Assembly (NCBI GenBank): GCA_038093975.1
Contig: JBBPTG010000379.1
Location: 1 to 18,373, forward strand
Direction: 5' to 3'
From: Chalciporus piperatus
Taxonomy: Eukaryota > Basidiomycota > Agaricomycetes > Boletales > Boletaceae
Length of the DNA stretch: 18,373 nt
Below, one piece after another: positions 8,806 to 17,914 of this stretch. The translations under genes and the position numbers were made by a program. The number at the start of each line of letters is the position of its first letter. Within the stretch, counting starts at the first letter, position 1. The notes below the pieces were generated by a model. It was not told the origin of the DNA and searched no databases. It saw only the letters and a list, made by a program, of their open reading frames with translations.

Positions 8806-11800
8806 ATGCCCACCTCCACCCGCTCAAACAAACGTGCTGCCCCTGCGCCCAAGGTTTCCAAGAACAAAAGCAAGGCAGCGAGAAAGAGCAGCGTGCCTGG
8901 ACTGACTGCGGCAGAGGCCAAATCCATCAGGAAAACCCTCCCCTGGATAATTGTATAGAATAGTAGATATTTCCAAAGTAATTCTCACAAATACCAACTA
9001 TTATTGACATTTCTTCATATTTCTAATATTTCTTCCAATTTTATCAACATAAGTAGCCCCCCCTTGTTATTCTCTGGATTTTCTGAAAAATCTTGATATT
9101 TCCATACAATTATCTTCAGAAAGACATTGTAATTAGCAGATATAATGTCATAATAGTGTTCATATTAGCAGACTATATTCTGATAATACTGGCCATTCAC
9201 TACTATTAAATCACACATAATCATGATGGTTGAAAATGAATTTATTGATCACTATCTACTACAGATCATGTACTACATCTACCAACTGCTATCAAGCAAG
9301 GTACAGCTGTTGAGGTGATGAGAGAGGGAGCAGAGATGGTGGGAGAATGAGCTTACTTGTGGTGCTGGACAAACCCAGGGAGCAAGGTACAGCTGTTGAT
9401 GGTGATGAGAGAGGAATCAGAGATGATGGGGGGGATGAGGTTACCTACAAGGTGCCCCAAGGCATGCACGAGCCAGCCAGTGAGGCTCGTGAAAAGGTGT
9501 TGGTGAGGAGGTGGCATGAGGTGGCGGCGAGCTCGAACGACCGACCGGCTGTGTTCGAGGTGAGTGGATGTGGTGGGGGTGAGTGGGAACTTACCTTGTG
9601 AGGCCGACGGGGCTGTTGAGCCCTCGCCGGCCGTGTTTTGATGTCGAGTGTCGAGGTTGAGGTGGGAGATGATGGTGGGGCATACTATACGAGGTGAGAG
9701 GTGGTGGGTTGAGGAAAAACGAACCTTGTCATGCCGGCGGGGCTGTTGAGCCCACGCCGGCCGTATTGTTCGAGTTCGAGTGGGAGGTGGTGGTGGTGGT
9801 GGGGCAAACAGCCCGAGTGGCTGTATTCGAGGTGAGAGGTGCCAGTGGTGGTGGTGGGGTGAGTAGAAACTCACCTGTGACAGCCGGCGGGGCTGTTGAG
9901 CCCTCGCTGGCTGTTTTTTCGTGTCGAAGTTGGGTGGTTGAAGGTGGTGGGGCAAGCTTTGAGCCCGCGCGGCTATGCTTGAGGTGAGTAGTGGTGGTGG
10001 TGGTGAGCGAGAACTCACCTGGTGAAGCCGGCAGGGCTGTTGAGCCCTCGCCGGCTGCGTTTTCGTGCTGTGTTGAGGTGGGTTGTGGGGTAGTGGTAGT
10101 TGTAGTTTGGTTGTAGTGATGAGGACTCGAAAATGCTGACGCGGCAAGTTCAACACGGTCACGTGACCTTCCCGTGCGGATTTTTGACAAGTCCAACCAT
10201 TAGGGAAATTAAGCTACACTTATCTACGCTTTTTTGTACACTCAATCACAACACTTTCACACTTTTAACTACACTTTTGTACGCTTTTTTGTACACTTAG
10301 CTCCAGTCAAACCTAGTTACTTTGCTACACTCTTGACTACCCTTAGTACACTTTTTTGTACACTTTTCCTACACTCAATCCTAATATACTTTGGTACACT
10401 TTTGATTACTGATTTAGTACGCTTTTTTGCTACAGTTTAGCTACACTCCATCTAGCTACACTTTCCTACACATTTGACTACAGTTTTACTACAGTTTAGC
10501 TACACTCTATCCTAATAGACTTTCCCACACTATTGACTACACATTCACTACGCTTTTTTGTACACTTTAGCTACACTCTAATCTAATAGACTTTCCCACA
10601 CTTGTAACTACACATTTACTACGCTTTTTGTACACTTTAGCTACACTCTAACCTAATAGACTTTCCCACACTATTGACTACACTTTTAGTACGCTTTTTT
10701 GCTACACTCTATTACTACACATTTTCCCACATTTGTAACTACACTTTTAGTACGCTTTTTTGTACACTTTAGTTACACTCCATCACTACACATTTTCCCA
10801 CACCATTGACTACACTTTTAGTACGCTTTTTTCTACACTTTGCTACACTTTTCACTACACTTACTACACTTTTGCTACACTCAGTTTTCCACCCTTTGGA
10901 CTACTTATACCTTCAGAAAAGTTGAGTATAATTATCATGAATTATATGAAATATCATGAAATACCTGATAATATGAGAAATTACATGATATTTTCGAAAA
11001 AAACACAGTTTTTCAGTAATGTTCTACTATTCTATACAATTATCTAGGGGAGGGTTTTCCTGATGTCACTCAAGGAACTCGAGGCCAAGAAAAGGATGGC
11101 AGACGCTGCCATTCTTGAGGCAGAAAAACAAGGTAAGATTTATTCAACTAAGTATCAAACATTGATGTCTAATCATCTATGGGCAAGTGAGCCGCAAGAG
11201 AGTGGCGGCGCTGCTCGCACGTGAGCAGGAGCAAACCGGAGAACATGGGGATGAAGATGAAGATGAAGATGACGATGAAGACGAAGATGAAGACGAAGAT
11301 GAAGACGAAGAACAGCCTTCCTCCTCAAAGAAGCAATGTCGGCAAGGTGACATCAGCACACAAATGCTGGACGCGCTTTGGAGTGAGGGAGAGGTAGGTC
11401 AACAGGCCGACGAGGAACAGCTCCGTCCCCAAGTACAAGAGAATGAAGTGGAGGGGCAAGACCAGGATGAGGAGCAGAGGGAGGGGAAGGGTGATGACGC
11501 AAATGAGGTATGGTTTCTCTATGTCTTGAAAATCATGCTAAAAGCTATGGACTTTCTAGATTGTTTTTGGGCCCAAGGACGAGGAAGAGCGGAAGCCCAG
11601 CATCCATGCCACCCCACCGTCTCTACTCCAGGGCCAGGGGCAAAGGCAAAAGTCAAATTGTCGTCATTTGGGACTCCCCGCTCGAGCAGGTTGGCGAAGC
11701 TAGGCCACACTTTAGTGCGGCGCTATGTATCAGTGACTAATTCCTTTCCTCTGGGTATTCAGAAGGACGACATGTGCTGGAATGTTCTGATTGAAGCTGG

Positions 11801-12811
11801 TAGAAATGACAAGCCCATCGGTTCTCTCCTCAAGTCCCTGGAAGATGACCTCCAGATCAAGAAAGGGTTGATTGACTATGTAAGTTCCATTCCTTTCAAT
11901 GACAATGTACTACCGTACTACTAAAAATCTGTACAGGCCTGGGGAGGAGTTACACAGGTTCGAGGTGAGCTGGTGGCGAAGGCACGCTATGCAGTCCCTG
12001 CTGCATACGGACTACCTGGTGGACTCAAGGGGGAATTGCTGGCCTCTGCCATCAAATGGTTGGTGGAGAAGGGAAAGATGCTGCACAGCGGGATCAACAT
12101 CAAGGTCAGTTGTATTTCCAACACACGCTTGACTATATCACTGATCAAAAATTTGAAAGCAGGAACGTACCTGCAATGAGGATGGGCCGTGGGCCCATCC
12201 TATATTTTCCCAGCTTATCACCAATCAATGGTGGGGAACACGGGGTGAGGGTACCCGGCTGGGCACCACACCGTTCAACCCATACCTTAATGCCCCAATA
12301 GCTCAGTTGGCTTTTGTGGCTACAGCGGTAGGTTTGGTATCTCTTAATTTTCAATTACTGACATTCAAGTTCACAGGTGGAATGCGTCCTTGTAGGCTTG
12401 ATCAATGGGGCACCTCAAGAGTTCAACGACACAGTTTTCAGGCCAAGGTATATTGTTTTTCAAGTTGTAGTCGACGCTTCGACGCTTATTTTACTATCCA
12501 TATTCAGATGGGAGCACTACATGAAGATGCTCCAAGAATTTGAGGCAAAGTGCCCAACCTATCTGGAAGGCGTTCAAAAGAGGATCCAGGAGGACACCAG
12601 GTAAGTTCTCACTGATTTTTGACAAGACATCGCTGATTTTTAACGATACAGAGTGAACCCAGTGTCATCGTCAGGTCTTTCCTTTGATTTCACCAGTCTG
12701 GAGACCAAGGCCAAAACCTCCAATGCTACTGCCACCACCACCATCCCCATCCCCATCCCCGCTACTACAGCTAACACTGCCATTTCTGCTGCTGATATCC
12801 CTGTCGTTTAG
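8806..12811 (+). CDS. DUF6532-like multi-exon gene, interrupted by element A
   Basis: The ATG at 8806 opens a basic N-terminus (Lys/Arg/Ser/Ala-rich, nuclear-localisation-like). Exon pieces by eye: 8806-8924 plus 11068-11132 (split by element A), 11188-11507 (long Asp/Glu tract at about 11245-11315), an uncertain linker about 11560-11710, then 11763-11879, 11937-12104, 12163-12327, 12377-12447, 12508-12600 and 12652-12811 (TAG). Introns are about 47-60 nt with GT..AG ends, and phases join correctly from 11763 onward. Segments such as VRGELVAKARYAVPAAYGL, then APIAQLAFVATA and HYMKMLQEFEAKCPTYLEGV, resemble the DUF6532 family of basidiomycete proteins of unknown function; that name is from memory. 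The linker frame (11560-11710) may hide another intron or a frameshift. Element A destroys the native first exon, but an ATG at its edge (11063) is in frame with the rest. Confidence 0.6.
8925..8966 (+). repeat. Left terminal inverted repeat of A
   Basis: 42 bases pairing with 11024-11065 with a single mismatch at base 21 (G versus A). Similarity stops exactly after GAATAGTAG. Confidence 0.9.
8967..9300. other. AT-rich left subterminal part of A
   Basis: Repeats GATATTTCC, CATATTTCT and AATATTTCT, echoed in inverted form in the right subterminal part (GAAATATCATGAAATA, CATGATATTTTCG). This placement suits transposase-binding sites; that is inference. No gene is seen. Confidence 0.6.
9300..10130 (+). 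repeat. GC-rich hairpin array of A, four clear units
   Basis: Hairpins lie at about 9603-9631, 9733-9761, 9883-9911 and 10027-10055, spaced 130-150 bp apart, with the same GGTGAGTAGAAACTCACCT leader and GGTGGTGGTGGTGGGG linker. A duplicated segment (CAAGGTACAGCTGTTGA) opens the region at 9297 and 9383. Confidence 0.85.
10130..10205 (+). other. Conserved core with palindrome GTCACGTGAC (A)
   Basis: The palindrome is at 10158-10167, preceded by GCGGCAAGTTCAACACG and followed by GTGCGGATTTTTGACAAGTCC and CATTAGGGAAAT. Block order is identical to E1 and B. Confidence 0.8.
10210..10900 (+). repeat. TACACTTTT-type tandem array (A)
   Basis: The same blocks as in E1 and B, but with different unit order and more AGACTTTCCCACACTATTGAC variants, showing independent array turnover. 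Confidence 0.85.
10905..11023. other. AT-rich right subterminal part of A
   Basis: Contains ATTATCATGAATTATATGAAATATCATG and related words, inverted relatives of those at 8967-9300. Confidence 0.55.
11024..11065 (-). repeat. Right terminal inverted repeat of A
   Basis: Pairs with 8925-8966. Its last three bases are ATG, in frame with the downstream exon (Met-Ser-Leu-Lys-Glu-Leu). Confidence 0.9.
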
Positions 12812-12889
12812 ATTTATTCTTTTGATTGTTTTACTTTTCATTTCATCATGGATTATATTAGCACCGAATTCAGCCTGAAGTATTTTAAC

Positions 12890-13199
12890 TCAAGTGTGAT
12901 ATTTTGACATAAAGAGTGAAAAATGGCGCCATATGGAAAAGCCCCCAGTTGTTTTTTCACTTTTCCATTTGGTGCACATTGTGCACATATAGCTTATATT
13001 GATTGAGGCCTTTTACATGTCTACAGGCCCTGCTATATGATGCAATTTGGTGCTATTTGTATGCTATATGATGCACTATAGTTGGGTACTTTTTCCTTTT
13101 TGCCATATGGCCCATAGTGCACAAATAACATCAAATAGCATCATATAGCAACAAATATTGCCATATGGTGACATATGGCATACATCATTTTTCCTGATG
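12890..13199 (-). mobile_element. Element D end: AT-rich palindromic array ending TTTTTCCTGATG
   Basis: Repeats of GCTATATGATGCA, CCATATGG and CAAATAGCATCATATAGC occur in both orientations, ending at TTTTTCCTGATG (13199). Read inward the end is CATCAGGAAAAATGATG, sharing CATCAGGAAAA with A and ACATCAGGAAAAA with C. Directly outside, at 13201, retroelement pol sequence starts in frame, so 13199/13200 is an insertion junction. The left partner is not visible nearby. It may be the other end of C or a truncated element. Confidence 0.55.
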
Positions 13200-13200
13200 T

Positions 13201-14837
13201 TATAAACCGGGTTCTACAAATGGAAGGGCTAATGCTTTATCTCGTCGAGAAGATCACGGAGAAGCAGACCTCGACCATAACAAAAACATTACTGTACTTC
13301 CTGCTTCTGTTTTTATTAATACGGTTACTCTTTCTTCACCTATTTATGACGAAATACAAAACGAATCAGAAAAAATAAAAAATGATACTTTAGATGGCTT
13401 CGTTTTTGACGAGGGGTCTATAGTATTTAAAAATGACAAAAACAAAGTTTTCGTTCCTATTTCTTTATGTACTAAATTACTTACAATTCTTCATGATTCC
13501 CCTATTGGCGGCCATGGTGGTCAAGGACGTACTTTACATTTGGTTACTCGCTATTTTTCGTGGCCTGGTGTCACAAAGGACGTTAAAACTTACGTAGAAC
13601 ATTGTCAAATGTGCGCCCTCACGAAGGGAAAGTCAACTGCACAAGCTGGCAAACTAATACCCCTTCCGGTTCCGAAAGAACCTTGGAAGGATATATCTAT
13701 AGACTTTACCACAGGTTTTCCTAAATCACGTGGCTTTGATACTATTTGTGTTATTGTAGATCGCTTCTCCAAAGAAGTCGAGTTTATTACTTGTAAAAAG
13801 ACAATTTCTTCGAAAGAATTAGCTATTCTATTTAGAGACAATGTTTGGTGTAGACACGGACTTCCCTCTTCCATTGTTTCAGATCGAGGACCGCAATTTG
13901 CATCGGAGTTTACTTCGCAGCTTTGCACCCTTCTAGGAATAGAACAGAAGCTGTCAACCGCTATCACCCCCAACCTGATGGCCAAACGGAGCGTATGAAC
14001 AGAGAACTTCAGCAGTATCTCCGCGCTTACATGGCTAAACGTCAAACGGAATGGGCTGATTGGTTGAAGATAGCACAGTTCCATCATAATTCCTCCCTTT
14101 CCACTGCCACTGGAACGATTCCCTTCGCTATAACAAAAAACTACTTCCCACGCATGGGATTCGAAGGCGATTCATCTCCGGCTGGTGCATTTTTAGAAAA
14201 ATGTGGAAAGGCACACAAAGAAGTTGAGCAGGCGTTAGAAAAAACTCAGAACCGGATGAAAGAGCAAGCAGACAAGCATCGGTCCGAAGCTCCAGATTAT
14301 CAGATCGGAGATTTCGTAATGTTATCCACAGACAATCTCAAACTCCCTTATTCTTCCAAAAAGATGACGCAAAATTGGATCGGACCTTATCAGATCACGA
14401 AGGTCCTTCCCAATGCAGTCACCCTTGACTTGCCCAATTCCATGCATATCCATCCCACGGTTAATGTCAAACGAGTCAAACCGGCTCGAGAACCGTTGGA
14501 AGGGCAACCGGTCCGTCTTCCGAATCCGGTGATAGTCAATCAAGAAGGAGAAGAGGAATACGAGGTGGATTACGTAGTGAAGTCTCAGGTAAAACAAGGT
14601 CAGTTAGAGTACCTGGTTCATTGGAAAGGCTGGGACATATCAGACCGTACATGGGAAAAGGCAGCACATTTGTCAAATGCACCCAAAGCTGTCAAAGCTT
14701 TTCACAAAAAGCACCCGTCCGCCCCACGCCGAATCAACATGACCATGGGAAATTTCTCTGCCTTATTTCAAAAATACGAAAATCTGACAGAGGTTCCTGA
14801 GCGCAAGTTGCCAAATCGCCTGGAATGCGATTCCTAG
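13201..14837 (+). pseudogene. pol: Ty3/gypsy Pol C-terminal fragment: end of RNase H, integrase, chromodomain
   Basis: The frame opens at 13201 with KPGSTNGRANALSRR, typical of the RNase H end. Then come the integrase zinc-binding HHCC region (HDSPIGGH about 13493-13516; CQMC about 13603-13614) and the catalytic core with Asp in ISIDFTTG, Asp in SDRGPQF and Glu in DGQTERM. A C-terminal chromodomain follows (EYEVDYVVKSQ, YLVHWKGW, about 14555-14640). The integrase would insert the element cDNA, and chromodomains can steer this to marked chromatin. One missing base near 13963 shifts the frame between LSTA and YHPQPDGQTER. Otherwise both parts are open to TAG at 14835. Protease, reverse transcriptase and gag are lost at junction 13199, so the copy is dead. 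Its base composition is more AT-rich than the gag at 2025-3305, suggesting another family. Confidence 0.9.
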
Positions 14838-14848
14838 AGAGGGGATAG
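14836..14848 (+). other. Polypurine tract
   Basis: AGAGAGGGGATAG lies directly before the LTR start, where plus-strand priming is expected. Confidence 0.7.
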
Positions 14849-14994
14849 TGTTATAGTATTTAAAAACTTTTCAAACTTTTGCCTACAATGGTATTCGAAC
14901 TCTGGACTTTGTCTACAACTTAGGGGTCAAGCCGGATTCATCTTTATCCGCTCCGGTAGTCCCTGTAGCATTACGTAAACTATTACATAATCAG

Positions 14995-15004
14995 GTCACG
15001 TGAC
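14995..15004. promoter_or_regulatory. GTCACGTGAC palindrome in the LTR
   Basis: The same 10-mer as in the four element cores, with unrelated flanks. It fits a bHLH (Cbf1/USF-like) E-box; function is inference. Confidence 0.5.
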
Positions 15005-15158
15005 AAAGGTCCAGACTTAGATGAGTCAGCAATGATGTCATGGCCTAGACCCTAATCCGTGCCTGGTACCTTTTCTTATCATCGTACCATTTACCTTATC
15101 TATCTTTCCCCTTGTGATTTCCTTATTTGGCTGTTGGTCTGTGCGCACTTCTCAATAG

Positions 15159-15166
15159 TATATAAG
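15159..15166 (+). promoter_or_regulatory. TATA box of the LTR
   Basis: TATATAAG about two thirds into the LTR, the usual place for an LTR promoter. Confidence 0.55.
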
Positions 15167-15303
15167 TAGCCCTGTACTTATCACAGACCCCAGTCTAATC
15201 CATTTGTGACTTCACTGTCATTAAGTTTTAGTACTCAGCTTAGTCTTTCGCAAGGTCTAGTGTGGCCTAAGTCTCCGCCATGTGTTGTGATCGAATCATA
15301 ACA

Positions 15304-16393
15304 ATCCTCAGCTTCTCTTGGAAAGCCAAGGTCCCCAAAAAACCAAGAAAAAGGCACCAATCAAGACTATTTGGTCACCCGCTGCTGATGGGCTCCTCAT
15401 TGACTCTCTCTTGGCTTCCAAGCAAAACGGCCTTCAATCTGACTCTGGCTTCAAGGAGACAGTCTATTTGGCAGCAGTGCAAGCGCTCAAGGGTAGTGAG
15501 GAGACCAGTGGAGGAACAGTCAAGTCTGTGCAGGCTGTGAAAAATTGGTGGAATTGGTGCGTAATCACTATGTTCAGCTGAAAAAGAATTTCAAGAAGGT
15601 TCGTGGCCTTCGTGAAGCATCCAGATTTGGCTGAGATAAAAGCCTCCAGCTTGTCACTGCACCTGAGAATGTTTGGAAGACATACTTGGAGGGACTCTCT
15701 CTATATGATATTGGTGAACTCACACTTGATTTATCATGACTGGTAGAATCACCCAAGTGCCAAGAAGTGGAAGACAACCCCCTTTTCTCTTTACAACAAG
15801 ATTCACTCACTCATTCATCGCGTATTCACAACCGGTGAGGGACAATTCAATCCTGCCTCTGCTAATCCTGGCCTTGCCGACGATGAGCCAGCAATGCAAG
15901 CTGAGTCGACTGATATTGAGAGGATCACTTCTGATGAGGTATGTGATATTTGAGGGTTAGCTATGACAATATAATCAGTCTCTAGGACTCTATGATCACT
16001 CCTGCTCATGGCAAGAGGAAGGTCGTTGGACGCAAATGTGCTCCATCAGAGACTCCTCAGAGCTCGACTCAAAAGCGTTTTCGTGGCCGAAACTCAGGTA
16101 TGGAGGCCATGTTCTCTGTGGCGAGTGCCCTCAAGTCTCTTCAGACTGCATTCTTGGAGCCTCAAGCTTCTGGTTCAGATGCTGGTGCCTTGACCTCTGC
16201 TGCAGCGATGACATCTCCTGCTCGCCGAGAAGCTGCCATCAAGCTTATTGAGGAGGATGATGATCTATCTGAGGATGAGACCGTCAGGGCCATTTTTCTT
16301 TTTGCTCGCCAGTCTGCCATTGCTGGAGCCTATTTGGCAATTAACAACAAGGCTAGGCGTACTTGCTTCATTCAATATGAACTTGAAAATTAG
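15304..16393 (+). pseudogene. Myb/SANT-like accessory gene of a PIF/Harbinger transposon, broken
   Basis: Reads KTIWSPAADGLLIDSLL, then a helix region to VKNWWNW, then LKKNFKKVRGLREASRFG, LVTAPENVWKTYLE and SAKKWKTTPFSLYNKI. This matches the Myb/SANT-like partner proteins that help Harbinger transposases enter the nucleus and bind DNA. Lesions: the start is lost at the LTR junction (15303/15304); one base appears missing at about 15557; the Trp of the usual GFGWD motif is TGA at 15632-15634 (TGG to TGA); and the frame breaks again between about 15690 and 15745. After that the frame is open to an intron at 15939-15985 (47 nt) and a C-terminal exon ending TAG at 16393, with an acidic EEDDDLSEDE stretch. 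Its stop is immediately adjacent to the stop of the converging transposase. Confidence 0.75.
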
Positions 16394-17658
16394 CTAGTTC
16401 TCTTCCAAATATTTTTGATAGTCTTCCCACATCTCTATGACAATTCTATCTCTTTTTTTACTTGCTCGCCTTGACTCAACCACAGTCACTTCTCCTCCTA
16501 AAATCCCCTCCTGCAAAGAATTATGTTGATTGGCATTATCCTGAGTCCTTGGCTGTGGGAGATCATCTTGATCATGAACGCGAATAAAGTTGTGAAGAAT
16601 ACAAATGACAGGGACCATTTGAGCTTGAGTATGTAAGTCGTACTCGGGCAAGGCAACAATGAGTTTGAATCAGTGTTTGAGAACACCAAAGATACGTTCC
16701 ACAATGTTGCGTGCGCTAGCTTGACAAAGATTGAACAGCTCCCGATAGTTTTGAGGCCTAATTATTCATGAGTCAATCATAAGAAAAGCTAAATTAAAAA
16801 CACATACTTTTGATTGGATGCAGCCCATTCCTTCAGATGGTATCAAACCCCATGATAAGGAACAAGAAGCGCATCACAAAGGGGGAACCCTGCATCTGCC
16901 AGAAAATATTTATCCTCTGAAACTTCAAGATCTCGCTGACGAGCCTCGGTGAAGATATGCCCATCAGATGCACTTCCTTGCCATCCACTCAAGACATAGA
17001 GAAATCTCAAGTCTTGAGAACATGCGACAAGGACATTCCGGGAGAGGTGACCTTTACGGTTGCGATAGCGAGCAACATCCTCCTCCAGTATGAAGCTGTC
17101 AATGTGAGTTCCATCAATAGATTCAATACAATCTTTAAAATGAGGATAAAATTTGGAATTATTGCGTAAAACGCAGGCGTCGTCAAGGCGTCAAGAACAC
17201 CATGGATTGCTCTCCAAGAAAGTTCAGTAACAGAGTATGTGAGGCGTTAACACTTACTTGGAGATGGTGTTAGGACTCCGCTGAAATCCTTCTTCACGAT
17301 GACACTGAGAAAGACGAGTCACAGCAAGATAAAGGAAAATTGCAAGGTGCTCCGAAGCAGAAACATAGCGTGTGGATCCAAAGCCTGTCTTAACCCTCAG
17401 CTCTGCTAGAAGCCTATGGAAGACATGCTTATTCATCCCCATTGCCTTGTAAAACTGCCTCCGATGCCCTGCAATCAGTTCATCAACCCACACCTGACCA
17501 GTCAAGATCGAGTTCTGCTTCCGACTTTGATTGTAATAGCGAGAATAGTATTGCAAGCAAGCAGAACCGGCTGTGATTGCAGTGGCAAGCACAAGTGCTT
17601 TGCGCTTTTCATACGGGAGGCGTGGTGAAGGGGCTGCAGCGTGGTGGACAATGGCCAT
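16394..17658 (-). pseudogene. PIF/Harbinger DDE transposase, decayed but with the catalytic triad codons present
   Basis: ATG at 17658. Exon 1 covers the helical N-terminal part (YKAMGMNKHVFHRLLAEL) to NTIS, then a 46-nt intron with GTAAGT donor and an exon beginning near IHGVLDALTTPAFY. The first Asp (SIDGTHI) is at 17113-17115, the second Asp (LADAGFP) at 16894-16896 and the Glu (NIVERIFGVLK) at 16697-16699. A 50-nt intron lies at 16758-16807. Damage: a small frame-breaking deletion after AFYA (about 17165-17170), TGA at 16843-16845 where family members usually have Arg before YHLKEW, and TGA at 16670-16672 where Arg is usual after LK. Both fit CGA to TGA. Harbinger transposases cut at TWA targets. 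The terminal repeats were not found; the left side is lost to the gypsy insertion. Confidence 0.85.
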
Positions 17659-17914
17659 GAAATGGTTGTGCTACAAGTATTCACTCTGGGGTTCAAATTT
17701 TACGACTTTCGCAAACCGTGGGAACTAGTTGGTGACCTACGTAGCCGAGGCACGAGGCGTCGTAGGATCTAGTCTTTGCGTGAGAAGCGAGGTGGCGTAC
17801 CGCTCCTGCTTCTGCCTCCCTCGCTCCCTTGTCAGCTCGTAGTCATTCAGCACGACTAATCATAGTTTCTTTCGTTCTTTTCGCAATCTTTCACATTCGT
17901 TTTACACACACTAC
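17659..17914. other. Intergenic region between the Harbinger transposase and the next gene
   Basis: Probably contains the right terminus of the Harbinger element and the promoter of the next gene (pyrimidine-rich TTTCTTTCGTTCTTTTCGC at 17869-17887). I could not place the terminus. Confidence 0.35.

Larger units (their letters stand above)
8925..11065 (+). mobile_element. Element A: complete 2.14-kb CATCAG-ended element inside an exon
   Basis: Inverted ends of 42 bp (8925-8966 and 11024-11065) differ at one base. They start CATCAGGAAAACCCTCCCCT and are flanked by a TC duplication (8923-8924, 11066-11067). Inside: AT-rich subterminal part, four GC-rich hairpin units, GTCACGTGAC core, TACACTTTT array, AT-rich subterminal part. 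Excising it with one TC joins AAA TC to A CTC AAG, giving a continuous Ala/Glu/Lys/Leu-rich helix across the junction in frame. No transposase frame is present. The minus-strand frame at 9353-10162 (269 codons) only reads the hairpin units. Two-base duplications occur in some CACTA-like groups, but the family cannot be assigned from this copy. Confidence 0.85.
14849..15303 (+). repeat. 3' LTR of the gypsy element (455 bp)
   Basis: Starts TGTTATAG after the polypurine tract and ends CATAACA, with TGTTAT/ATAACA inverted ends and TG..CA termini. It contains a TATA box at 15159 and the palindrome GTCACGTGAC at 14995. No 5' LTR lies in the window, so the age of the copy cannot be estimated. The following five bases, ATCCT, would be the expected target duplication. 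Confidence 0.8.

Noticed and set aside
9353..10162. 269-codon minus-strand frame within element A
   Set aside because: The length comes from a low-stop GC-rich array with 130-150 bp periodicity; a second overlapping frame (9729-10196) is equally open, which argues against coding.
11177..11359. Minus-strand poly-Ser frame
   Set aside because: It is the antisense of the Asp/Glu tract of the DUF6532-like gene.
12684..12878. Separate small Pro/Leu-rich plus-strand frame
   Set aside because: It overlaps, out of frame, the last exon (12652-12811), which joins in phase to the upstream exons.
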